Positions 46,009 through 56,877 of a DNA stretch of 64,000 nucleotides are shown here, piece after piece. Position 1 is the stretch's first letter. Every line of letters begins with the position of its first letter. The DNA comes from Podarcis raffonei (lineage: Eukaryota; Chordata; Lepidosauria; Squamata; Lacertidae), in contig NC_070603.1 in the NCBI RefSeq assembly GCF_027172205.1, positions 7,056,501 through 7,120,500 of the forward strand, written 5' to 3'. A program made the position numbers and the translations under genes. The notes under the pieces are model-generated. The model saw nothing but the letters and a program-made list of their open reading frames with translations, did no database searches and was not told the origin of the DNA.

Positions 46009-49000
46009 TCAGGTAGGTGCTGTATTTTTGAGCAGTGCCTGCATTTTCCATTTTCTCCGCTCAAGAGCTTCTTGCTTTTTCCTTGCAATTTCTTCCTGAG
46101 AACACTTTCTGCTTTTCTGTTCTGCAAAAGTAGACATGCATTAGTAACTAAATTATTAAGCGTCATGATCTGAAGGTAGTAAGGCTTGTCTTTCAATGCA
46201 TTAATGCAACAAATACAAAAGTCCATCGAGCAAAGTGAAGGTTGATGGTTCCAATACATTTGTAAGCCAGCTCTTCAATTAGATCATAAATTACAGAAAC
46301 AGAGTTGGAATGGACCATGAGGATCATCTAGTCCAACCCCCTCAAAACCATGAACCTGATATTAATTCTCATACTCTACCAATTGAATGATTAGGAATCG
46401 GAATCCAAGGTACTGTCCAATATCAGAAAAGGGAATAGTGAAAATTGGGAAGAGAAACTACCTGGGTTTTACAAAAGTATGGATCACATATAATGTGAGT
46501 TTTAAACAAATATGGTAACAAAGGTTGATGGGGGCGAAGACATAACCTGAAGTTGCAAGACTGGGACACGATAACCTAGCAAAACATTTATTTGCATCAG
46601 TAACCCACAATAGTACAAAAATTCCTTCCAGTAGCACCTTAGAGACCAACTAAGTTTGTTATTGGTATGAGCTTTCGTGTGCATGCACACTTCTTCAGAT
46701 ACACTGAAACAGAAGTCGCCAGACCCTTATATATTGTGAGAGGGTGGGGAGGGGTATTACTCAGAAGGGTGGTGGGAATGGGTGATTGGCTGATAGGCAT
46801 GGTAAACCTGTTGACGTAAACCTGAGTACAGTGGTGCCTCGCAAGACGAAATTAATTCGTTCCGCAAGTTTTTTCTTCTTGCGAGTTTTTCGTCTTGCGA
46901 AGCACGGTTTCCCATAGGAATGCATTGAAAATCAATCAATGCGTTCCTATGGAAACTGCCTTCAGACCAGGTCCGGGGACAGTCTGTCCCCCGACCTCTT
47001 CTGAAGGCTGGGGGGGGGGGGACAAGGGCTTTTCTTCCCACCGCCAGCCTTCAGAAGGCTGTTCTGAAGGCTGGCGGTGGGAAGAAAAGCCCTTCTCCCC
47101 ACCTCCCACCCCGCAAGCTCCGGGGATAGGAGGGCTTTCCTCCCGACTGCCAGCATTTTAAAAGCCCCCGGGACAGCGGAGAAGTCTCCGCTGTCCCGGG
47201 GGCTTTTAAAATGCTGGCGGGCGGCAGCGCAGCGTCTCTCCGCCCCCCCCCCCGCCTGCCTTCGGAGCAGCCTTCCGAAGGCTGGCGGCGGGAGGAGGTC
47301 TCTCCGCCCCCCCCCCCGCCTGCCTTCGGAGCAGCCTTCCGAAGGCTGGCGGCGGGAGGAGGTCTCTCCGCCCCGCCAGCCTTTGGAGGAGGTCCGAGGA
47401 CAGTGGGGAAGACGCGCTGCGCTTCCCCGCTGTCCCGGAGATTTCCCTATGGGCTTTCATCTTGCGAAGGAAGCCCATAGGGAAATTCGTTTTGCGAAGC
47501 GCCTCCAAAACGGAAAACCCTTTCGTCTAGCGGGTTTTTCGTCTTGCGAGGCGTTCGTCTTGCGGGGCACCACTGTAATACCCCTCCCCACCATCTCACT
47601 ATATATAAGGGTCTGGTGACTTCTGTTTCATATTCTGATCTGTTGTCTAGAAATAAACCATAGTTAAGTTGCCAGGGGTAGGTTTGGATATACAAACAAA
47701 CCATAGTTGGCTCAATGTTTTGTGTGAACCAAGCCGCTGAGCTTCAAAAAACCAAAGAATTTCAGAAATCTTACGTCTCTTTGATGGATATCACGTGTCA
47801 ACACGTGAGCAGGGGAATAAGGAAATAATTTTGAGATCTTGTTTTTCAGGACTGCCTAAAAAGACATCAGCTGACCCTGAAAACCTTTCCAGTCATTTAT
47901 GCTTAAAATGAAATCTAAACTAACAGTCAGCTTGCTATTCTGAAACCTACCTGTTTCAGACTGGGAGAAACACTCAGAGAGGTGCCTCTTAAAGACTGGC
48001 TTTGTGTTCAGCTGCTTCACTGTCTGCAGCAGGACGTTTGGTGGGTTCTTGCTTTCCCCCAATGCTACATTTGTTCTTGAAAGGTTGCCTGCATTTACAT
48101 TTTTATGGTCCATTCCTAGGTCTTGGGAACTATAGCTCTTCCTGAACGCACACTTTGATTTCTCAGCTGGCACTTGATTAATACTGCCACTATTTTGTAC
48201 TTTGCTTACATGGCACAGGTCCTTCTGCCACCGTATATTATTAACACTCAGACACATATTTGAGAGAGTAGTTGAGTCAGTTACAGAAGTGAAACAGTCT
48301 CCAGGCACTGAACTTGACCTATTGAGTTTCCCTGGAACACTGTTTATGCTGTCCGTGTTACACTGTGCCCACCTGTGCTTGTCAGAAGTATCTGAGCAGC
48401 TCTCGTTCATACGTAGTGTTGTAGCTGTAGCAGGAGCATGGAACGAGAAGGTTTTCCTGCCCATACGGCTCTTTTGAGGCTGTGGGACGTTAGAAAGTTC
48501 TTGCGTGGGTCCTGAAAGGCAAGAAACAACCTCTAACCTGGAAGCATTTCCTATCACCAATTTAGCTTTTTCATTCTCTTTCACCGGAACTTGGCTCAGA
48601 CTAGTTTTTTCTACATCCCCACAGACTTGATAAAGCAAGTCGTCGTCATCAGCATCATCACAGCTTGTGCCCCAAAGGCTATCGGAATCACAAAACAATT
48701 CTAAAACTTGATCCGAGAACCTGGGCTCGTTCCAATCATCAAATGAAAACACATTCTTCTTTGTCACTTCCATCTGCTTTAGATGACCTGTGCTGACTTG
48801 CTTAGCCACTTTCCTTAGGTCGTGAGGCCTTCTACTGGCAGAAACCGTAGATGACTGATGGCATATACTGTGCATACCACTTCTGTATTTTTCAGTCCGT
48901 AATACAGGGACATCAGAATGTACCGAAAAAGCAGATTTTTTTTCAGAAGAACTGGTTCGAGTGGCAGATTTTAGTTGAGTAAAGCCTTCCCATATACTCT

Positions 49001-52000
49001 CCTTTTCAGGTTTCACTGAAGCAGAAATTTTGTTTTGACTTTTAGAAACGGAATTTAGTTTATTGGGTTTTAAATTACAATCATCATGCAGGACACCCTT
49101 TGCCTTTCCTATCTTAACACTTTGCTTTTCAACAGCATGTGATGCCGGAACACTGTTAGAGGAATTTAAAACTGCACAATGGGCACCGTAAGGTTTCTCA
49201 GAATCTATAGTTCCTTCCTTTGTTTCACTGGTTTCATTAGAGGTATGAGCTAAAGTATTTTGTGGAACATTGATCACTTCAGGGTTCTGAGTAATTTGCA
49301 TTAGAAATGAATCGTCTGGCAGCAAATCAGCACCCCAGTCATCAAAATCATCACCCACAATCCCATCAAGCTTATTTGAGACAACAGATTCTATCTCAGA
49401 AGAGACTGCACTTGGAACCATTTGTTCAGAAGCCACTTTAGCTTTTTCAGCAGGCAAGTGTTCCATAGATCTCGTAGCAGGTGATGAATCTTGTCTCTGA
49501 TGTGCATCTTCAATCACAGATTCAGTAACAGCTATGAATTCAACTGGAAGGCACCCTTCCTCTAGCAAACTATCGTTCAATGAGCAATCTGACAGGCCTT
49601 CGCTCAGCTGACCACTACATTGCTGGGTAGGGCCATCAAAGAGAGCATTGAGTGCTCCTTCAGCATCAAGATCTATGGACTTCTGGCTGCTGTTTTCACA
49701 GTGCTCAACTGTCCCGGCACTCTTCTTAACTTCTCCAAAGGGCAAGACATCATCAGTTTGGGGATGCTCTCCAAGGAAGTGCTGCTGATTTTCCATCTGT
49801 GCTTCATCTTGATGTTCAACTGATATCATTGCCTCTGATAAAATGTGGCTATTATGGCATGGAGCACTTTGATCCTGGATTGCATCAGTCATGCTTTTAT
49901 CAAATTGCTTTGCCAACTTCATAAGCTCCTCTTCTCTGTTTCTCAACTGAAGTCCTCTAGGAGAATGAGCAGAAGGTGAAAATGCATTAGGAACACAATG
50001 CATTTTGAAATGGCTTGCTTGTTTTATAGCTATAAGAAAACATACAGTGTACCTCAAATGAGGCACATTTTTTTACTCTTCAGTTCATTATTTTACCCCA
50101 CTTTTCTAAGGGTATTCAAAGCAGCTTACAAATAAAAGCACAGGATTACAAAATGAAATCAATCAACCAATCACCATCAAACAACCTAAAACCACAGTAT
50201 CTGATAAGCAAATGAAAGTAATTAAAGTAAGACAGCAACGACAATTAAAAGCAGATAGAAGATAATTACAAGCCTAAATTCTATCTTAAAAATGGCCTCA
50301 AACTATAAGGTTTTCACTAACTGTCCAACAGCTTGAAGTTCAATAAAGTTCAATGTGACTTACTCCTAACTAAGCATGTACAGTGGTACCTCGGGTTAAG
50401 AACTTAATTCATTCCGGTGGTCCGTTCTTAACCTGAAACTGTTCTTAACCACGATTTCTGTTCTCATCCTGAAGCAAAATTCTTAATCTGAGGTACTATT
50501 TCTGGGTTAGTGGAGTCTGTAACCTGAAGCGTATGTAACCTGAAGTGTCTGTAACCCGAGGTACCACTGTACTGTATTGCAGTCTAATAGCAGATATAGA
50601 GGAAGGACAGTAGATCTTCACCAGCAGAGTGTTTCATAATCATGGAGCTACCATTGTGAAGAGGGAAATCAATCTCTTTTAGGTTACAATATCTACAAGT
50701 TTCGTGGATTTAATTACCATTCTGAAAGAATTCATTTTGGAATAAAACACACCTTGCGCCATTTACTTTTGTTCTACACCGTACTTTTGGCATTCCAGGA
50801 GTACAGGGAATTGCATCATCACCAATCCAAAACCCAAGAAGAGATCCTTCAGAGCAGGCTGGTTTTTCATCCTGAACAGTAAGAATCAAATATGTGAACA
50901 CCTTGGATGTTATTAAACATGAGTATCTATCAATTGTACCAGCTTTCAAAACTATTTTTAAAAGCATTTATTTATTACAACATTCATATTCTGCTTTTCT
51001 CATCAAGAAGTAGCAATAGTAACTGTAGTAATAATAATAACAATACTATTAACATAATCCAGGCATTACCACCAATACAAACTTAATTTTATTTGTATGC
51101 CTTCTTTTCATAGTTCAAACCATGCTCAAGGTGGCTTACATGGAAAAAAGTTATAGTTATAAACATAACAAAAGTAGTCACAAATAATCAAAATATCAAA
51201 AGTACAGTGGTACCTCGGGTTAAGTACTAAATTCATTCCAGAGGTATGTTCTTAACCTGAAACTGTTCTTAACCTGAAGCACCACTTTAGCTAATGGGGC
51301 CTCCTGCTGCTGCTGCACCGCCGGAGCACAATTTCTGTTCTCATCCTGAAGCAAAGTTCTTAATCTGAAGCACTATTTCTGGGTTAGTGGAGTCTGTAAC
51401 CTGAAGCATATGTAACCTGAAGCATATGTAACCTGAAGCATATGTAACCTGAAGCATATGTAACCTGAAGCATATGTAACCTGAGGTACCACTGTACACA
51501 ACTAAATTAAACAATTTCCGCTTAAATCATAATAAGATCTAAAATAAAGATACAAAACTTAATATTGACAACAGCAACAACCACCCCCAACAAAACCCTC
51601 TAAATAATATCCTACTCCAAGAGACACAGCCAACAACAGAAAAATACCAAGGGCAAAATTTCAAAATGACTGCAGAGTACGTCCATAGAACAGAGATTCA
51701 ACTACCCCACTCCAAAATCCTCCTTAAAAAGCCACATCCCCGCTGCCAGCTGAAAACCAAGCAATGACGTGGACAGGTGGGTCTCTCTATGGAGGATGCT
51801 GCATAACTTAGGAGCCACAGTTGGGGGGGAAATACTGTTATACTTCAGGTTGAAACTGGGTAGAAGCGAAGGAAGAGAACGCCATCAGTTCTTGAGCACA
51901 AAGTGCAGTGAGTAGACATTGATGCCAAGGTCTACAACGCTGCAGAGGGCTTGGTGCCACTCTCTGGAGCCTTCTGGTCCTTCTCCTCCTTGCTGTTACT

Positions 52001-55000
52001 GCCTGTTCACATCCCGTTTCTATGAGCATGCAAGAAATGACAAGAGTGAGGAGATGGAACAGCATCCTCTGCTTGCCTTGTACTCTTGCTCTGGGTAATT
52101 AGGCAGATTTGAGTGTGAAGAGAGGGCAGTCATGTTTCATGGCCCCTGCAACTCTTTTCTTTCTTGTAGTCTGCTAGTACTATTGGGTTGTATCCCACTA
52201 GGTTCTACTCAGAGTAAACCCAGTGAAATTTATGGATCCAAGTTAGCGATTTCCATTAATTCCAATGGCTTCACTCTGACTATGACCAATGCTGGATACA
52301 ACCCACTCCCTTTAATACTTAAGCCAGGTTGTGGCTGCTGACAGGGTTAAAGAAACACTATGCTTTGGGGGAAAACAAAGATGAAAAAACAAACCGAAGA
52401 GGGCACCCCGCATCAAAAGCCCAATTGAGAACCAAGAATGAGCAGTAACCACAGAATGCTGATTGTTAATGAGGGAATAGCTGGCTAGAACTCTGAACAA
52501 GAGTCCTCCTTGTTAAGAAAGAGAAAGCACTGCAATGGTTGGTTGCAGGTCTCACTTATATCTCCTAAAGTGAAAAGCTACATGCTAATATTAATGATAA
52601 CATCAGTTAACTCTACACTACTTCAATTTGTAGGTATGGTTTACTTTTATCCAAGTTTCCTTTCTAACTATACAGACATTAGAATTTCTCAAGAAGAAAC
52701 ACCTTTCACAATGAAGACTGTTTCTGCAAAAGAAAGAAAATGGGTTGGGACTATGCAGCGTTACCTTAGGAAGTAATACTTACATGTGGAGCAATTCGAT
52801 TAACAATTTCTGAAATCTCTACCGTATGCCCGCTAACCAACTGCTTCTTTTGTCCATTGCCTGAAAAACAAAACAAAAACCTTTCTAGCAACTGCTAATC
52901 ACTGGACAATGTAAATTTCTGTAACTTAGAAGCAGACTAGCCCCTGCAAATATTTAAGTGTATGACTTCCTACATAACAGAATTTATAGTGTGATGGCAG
53001 TAAAAAAATTAAAACAATGTGCTCCAGAGTTGGAATAGGAAATCAAAGTTGGTAAATCTTCTCTTCCATTTTTCAGTCACAAGATCTCTAAGGCAGTTTA
53101 CAAATACTATACAAAATATCAATCCAATCCGCAATTAAAATGCCATTTGACAAGAATCAGCATTGAGAGAGTGGAATGCCCTGTTTGGAAAGTACATTGA
53201 AGACCAGCAGACGCTTTGATGGTGGATACACTGCAACATTTTGTTGCAGTCCCACTTGCATCTCCTAAAAATCAAGTACCTAGATACTTAAGTTTACTTA
53301 AGTATCTAGATACTTGAAGAGGGAAAAAGACAAGTTTTCTTTATTTTTAATTAGCACCCAGATACCAGCCCTATAGCACCCTAGTGAAAGAACCTACAGA
53401 ATGAGTTCTACAACCAGGGAACCAGCACAAAGATAGCCCAACTCCTTGATGCTACTCACTTCCCCTCTGAAGTTAGGGGTGCCAACAGCAGGCCCTTGGC
53501 TGAAGTTTTTGATTAGACAAGTGCATACAGAAACAGGTGACCCTTCAGACAAACTGGCACTTGACCATTTAGGTCTCTCACCATATATTCCCAAATGATT
53601 AAATCCTGATATAAATAAGGCAGATGTGAAATAAGAATGATAATAAGTAGATACCTAGCTTATATGCACTTGGTGACTGAGGATCCCAGAAGATTTCTTG
53701 CTGTACATCAGTTTCATTTGAAGGAGAACTAAATATAGGCAAACGTGAACTGGCAGGCAGCTTTCTTTTCGGAGTCTTATATGAACTTGTTTCTGTGTGA
53801 ATACATGCACAGACAAAAACACTTCTGTATAAATAAGCAAAACTGTTACATGCGATTTCTGCACCCTAATAAAGCAGTTCAAGATGTGAAACTGATTGGA
53901 GCAGATTTACCAATGCAGGCAATATTTATCAACACAGGAAATTGTCTTAGATAAAGTCAGACCACTGGTCCATCTAGCTGAGTGCTGACTACACTGAGCG
54001 CCGGCTCTCCAGGGTTTCAGACACAAGTCTTTCCCACCTGTGCCTGAAGATACTGGGACTGAACCTGGGATCCCTTGCTCAGCGACACAGGTGTTCTACC
54101 ACTGAGCTACAGAAGGGTTCAATCAGTTTTCTTCTGCCCCATCCTAAATGTTTGATTGAGGACCAATCACATTGGCTTCCCTGGAGCGCTACATAATTGC
54201 AGAAGCCATTTGCCATTTTGAAAGAACAAAAGTGCAGCCCAGATTCTTAGAAGATGTTAACTTTCTAGGCCCAAGTCCAGGAATACTACATTTCCAGCTC
54301 TACAATTTTATGATTCTAAAATGCAGACCAGGCAGTGGGGACTGGATGGACTTTTATCGGCCCGAGGAAGGGCAGCCTTCCAAGGACTACATGGCAGTGG
54401 AAAGCTGGGTCAGAGGCAAAAATATATACATGCTTGTACAGCGGGCTGCAATCTATTCACATAAAACCAGTGAATTATCCTGCAGGTCTAGTAACATTAT
54501 TGGAAGATAATTCACAGAGTAAGGCTCTGTGATGAGAGTAGTTTCTTGATAAGTACACTGGTGTCTACCTCCATGGCAATATGGACAAATATTGCACCTG
54601 AGGGGGCAATATACCAACACAGCTGCCACAATCAATCAATAGGACACCAGCTAGTCTTCTCTTTTCTCTCCTCTCTTACTGTAGCATTTTGCAACGCTTG
54701 CTTTTTAAAACAATGGTTCTCAAGCTTTTCATGAATCACTTGAAAATTGCTGGGGGTCTTGGAAAACCACCTAATAAACTTGTTGTTGTTCAGCATATCA
54801 AAGCACATGTGCAACTCCTATTTTTATAACCTTTTGTTCTTCAGTGCTGGCTTCAGTTTTTAATAACCAAGATGTTTATGAACTGTAGCTTGGGAGGGTC
54901 TGCCGTTTTCCCAAGAGAGGCATTTGTGGGTCAATGGGCACCTTTCAATCGAGGGCAGCAACAAGCAACTATGAATTTCGAATTAAAACTGATCTGCAAG

Positions 55001-55506
55001 TGTCCCTTAGCATTTGCACGAGATTTTTATTATTATTATTATTCTAGGTGCCAGGAAGCGCTCTTTCCTTCGGGCACATAGGCTCTTCTGCATGGGTTCT
55101 ACGTATTAACGCGCAAAGAGTGCTGAAGCCTCTTAAAAGACTTACAAAACTACTGCAGCACAGACCAGCCTTTCCCAACCATGTGATCTCAATTGGCTTC
55201 AGGCTCCTGCTTCCGTTACAACCAGCAAGCAAACCGGGGGCCTTGTATAATGCAAAACATCTGGAGGGCACCCGGCTGGTAAAGGCTAGCAGGTGTCGTG
55301 GTGAATTTGTTCTGTGAACCACACTGAGAGTGTGTGTACATATGTGTGGGTGGGTGTACATATGTGTGGGTGGGTGTACATATGTGGGTGGGTGTGTTTG
55401 TGTATATATATATATATGTGGGTGGGTGGCTATGGGTGTGTGTGTGTATATATATGTGTGTGTGTGGCTGTGTGTATGTATATATATATATATGTGTGTG
55501 TGTGTG

Positions 55507-55552
<46 letters not shown>

Positions 55553-55805
55553 GGTACCTCGGGATGCGAACGGTATCCGTTCCGGAGCCTCGTCCGCATC
55601 CCAAACGGAACGCAAGATGCAACGGCGCGTCTGCACGTGCCGTGTTTCGCCGCTTCCACGCATGCGCGTGCCGTCATTTTGAGCGTCTGCGCATGCGGCG
55701 AAACCCAGAAGTAACGCGCTCCGTTACTTCCGGGTTGCCACAGAGCGCAACTCGAACGCGCTCAACTCGAAACACATTCAACTCGAGGTATGACTGTATA
55801 TACTG

Positions 55806-55846
<41 letters not shown>

Positions 55847-56386
55847 ATACTTACATACCCACACACACACATATATCTGTAGGGAAGTCTTTTAAGGCAC
55901 AAGCCCCTTGCGGGCTTTCGCCTTAAACAACACACACGGCTATCCCACCCCGAGCTATACAATGAGGCTAATATTATTTTTCCCCCCCGCCCGTGAGGAA
56001 TGCACGTGCCAGGATGGCACCGGGGGCTTTGGCAGGGGAAGAGTAAGAGACCCTTTTCGTGGGATGCTCTGCCTACGTGCTGCTTACTCGGGAGTAAACT
56101 CCCGCTCAGCCAAGGGCGGCTGCCGTTTGGTGAGGGCGCGGAGGTGACGCCGAGGCAGGCGGGACCCGCCGAGGAGGTCGGTGCCTCGGGGGACCCGCGG
56201 GGACAAGGGGCTCTCGTCCCCCCACGGAGCCTCACCCTCGGAGCCTCGCTGCCCGCGGGGACTCTCTCCATCCTGGGCGCCCTCGGCGGGTCTCCGCCGC
56301 CTGCTGCTGCTCCGCTTCACGGGGCTCCGGAGGCGAAAATCCTCCCCTTCCGCTCTGGCCGCCGCCTTCCGACGCTTAGCCGCCAT
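46009..56386 (-). CDS. ETAA1: ETAA1, ATR-activating RPA-binding protein
   Basis: Six coding exons on the minus strand: 56386-56088, 53824-53655, 52860-52784, 50871-50753, 49956-47951 and 46121-46009; 2784 nt gives 927 residues, close to human ETAA1. ETAA1 is recruited to RPA-coated single-stranded DNA in the nucleus and activates ATR. Visible hallmarks: the ATR-activating motif QQEIFWDPQSPSAYKL around residues 141-156; SEIVNRIAPH then WIGDDAIPCTPG; EEELMKLAKQFDKSM; ALNALFDGPTQQCSGQLS; an acidic stretch FDDWNEPRFSDQVLELF near residue 630; and a C-terminal RPA32-binding helix CSQEEIARKKQEALERRKWK ending NTAPT. The start ATG at 56384-56386 opens MAAKRRKAAAR. The exon 1/2 junction is the weak point: donor CCGA|GTAAGC with acceptor TATACAG (exon 2 from 53824) fits in phase, but an acceptor CACACAG (exon 2 from 53792) with another donor is possible. 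Introns carry a Penelope-like piece, four MITEs and a SINE; coding exons look intact. Confidence 0.95.
46618..47640 (-). mobile_element. Penelope-like element fragment with inverted arms
   Basis: The minus strand reads TGTATCTGAAGAAGTGTGCA, then CACACGAAAGCTCATACC, then AACTTAGTTGGTC and AGGTGCTACTGGAAGG, the terminal-repeat sequence I associate with Penelope-like elements. The block GAAACAGAAGTCGCCAGACC..GGGGTATTA (46707-46760) returns inverted at 47577-47633. The hairpin MITE 46829-47575 sits between, flush with the second arm. It is a fragment only; no reverse transcriptase coding was seen. Confidence 0.55.
46829..47575. mobile_element. TA-flanked MITE with GC-rich hairpin core
   Basis: TIRs CAGTGGTGCCTCGCAAGACG and complement; TA at 46827-46828 and 47576-47577. 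The arms fold back over more than 100 bp. The core (about 46970-47450) is GC-rich, with nested palindromes and about two and a half copies of a 63-bp unit starting at 47237, 47300 and 47364. It lies in the last intron of ETAA1, inside a Penelope-like fragment. Confidence 0.8.
50381..50569. mobile_element. TA-flanked MITE, 189 bp
   Basis: CAGTGGTACCTCGGGTTAAG and its complement at the ends, with TA on both sides. A compact copy in an ETAA1 intron. Confidence 0.85.
51205..51494. mobile_element. TA-flanked MITE with internal 16-bp tandem
   Basis: Same TIR family with TA on both sides. The right arm contains five copies of CCTGAAGCATATGTAA (about 51400-51481), an expansion of a motif present once in related copies. 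Confidence 0.85.
53945..54118 (-). mobile_element. tRNA-derived SINE, third family
   Basis: TGGTCCATCTAGCTGAGTGC, then CTCCAGGGTTTCAG, then TGAACCTGGGATCC, then TTCTACCACTGAGCTAC; the same family as 33690-33893. First intron of ETAA1. Confidence 0.7.
55331..55548. repeat. (TG)n/(TA)n dinucleotide array
   Basis: TGTGGGTGGGTGTACATA units, TGTG and TATA runs, then (CA)n running directly into the MITE at 55549. A second TG/TA array lies at about 55797-55880. First intron of ETAA1. Confidence 0.9.
55549..55796. mobile_element. MITE of the CAGTGGTACCTCG group, CpG-rich
   Basis: Ends are CAGTGGTACCTCGGGATGCG and CTCGAGGTATGACTG. The interior is CpG-rich and self-complementary. It sits in the first intron of ETAA1 between two dinucleotide arrays; the right flank is TA. 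Confidence 0.7.
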
Positions 56387-56620
56387 ATAAGATCCCCGCG
56401 GCGCCGCTTCCCCCCGCGAAGCGCGCCCAAAACTCACGGCGCCGCCATTTTGGACGGCGTCACTAGCCGGCGCTGATTGGTCGACGCCAGCTCTCCGGGA
56501 GCCGCAATTGGTCAGGACTTAAGCTAAGCGGATTGGAGGAAGAGGAGCCAGTGAGCGTTCGGATGTGCGCGCGGCGGGCGTCGCGTCCAGTAGTGAGGCA
56601 GCTCTTTTTCTTAAAGGGGC
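56387..56620 (-). promoter_or_regulatory. ETAA1: CpG-rich promoter of ETAA1
   Basis: Strongly CpG-rich DNA spans about 56150-56620, covering exon 1 and the upstream region. On the minus strand there is a YY1-type AAAATGGCGGC (plus positions 56441-56451), typical of a transcription start or early 5' UTR. Upstream are three inverted CCAAT boxes (ATTGG on + at 56476, 56507 and 56532). No TATA box is seen. This is the usual layout of a housekeeping DNA-repair gene. Confidence 0.65.
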
Positions 56621-56877
56621 CACTCTCCTCTCAGTGAACCCTGCGGGATGTGGGGTGGGGTCAGCCTCAAAGGCTTTAAGGGAGGGACTCGGACACAGGT
56701 TAATAGATGCCAGGTCTCTCTTGGAGTGGAGCTTCCATGTGCAACTGCAGTGTACCGTGCCCTCCTGGTGGTGCAGCAATGAAACTGCTAGTACATTTGC
56801 GAAACGAAGCAGGGTCAGTATGGTTTCACACTGAATGAGGGACCACATATTGAGATCCTTGCACTGCAAGTGGTTCG

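Noticed and set aside
48202-48477. Plus-strand 91-residue frame in the ETAA1 large exon
   Set aside because: Antisense shadow of conserved ETAA1 coding sequence.
56000-56476. Plus-strand frame of 158 residues opposite ETAA1 exon 1
   Set aside because: It is the antisense shadow of the CpG-rich first exon and promoter. No conserved domain was recognised.
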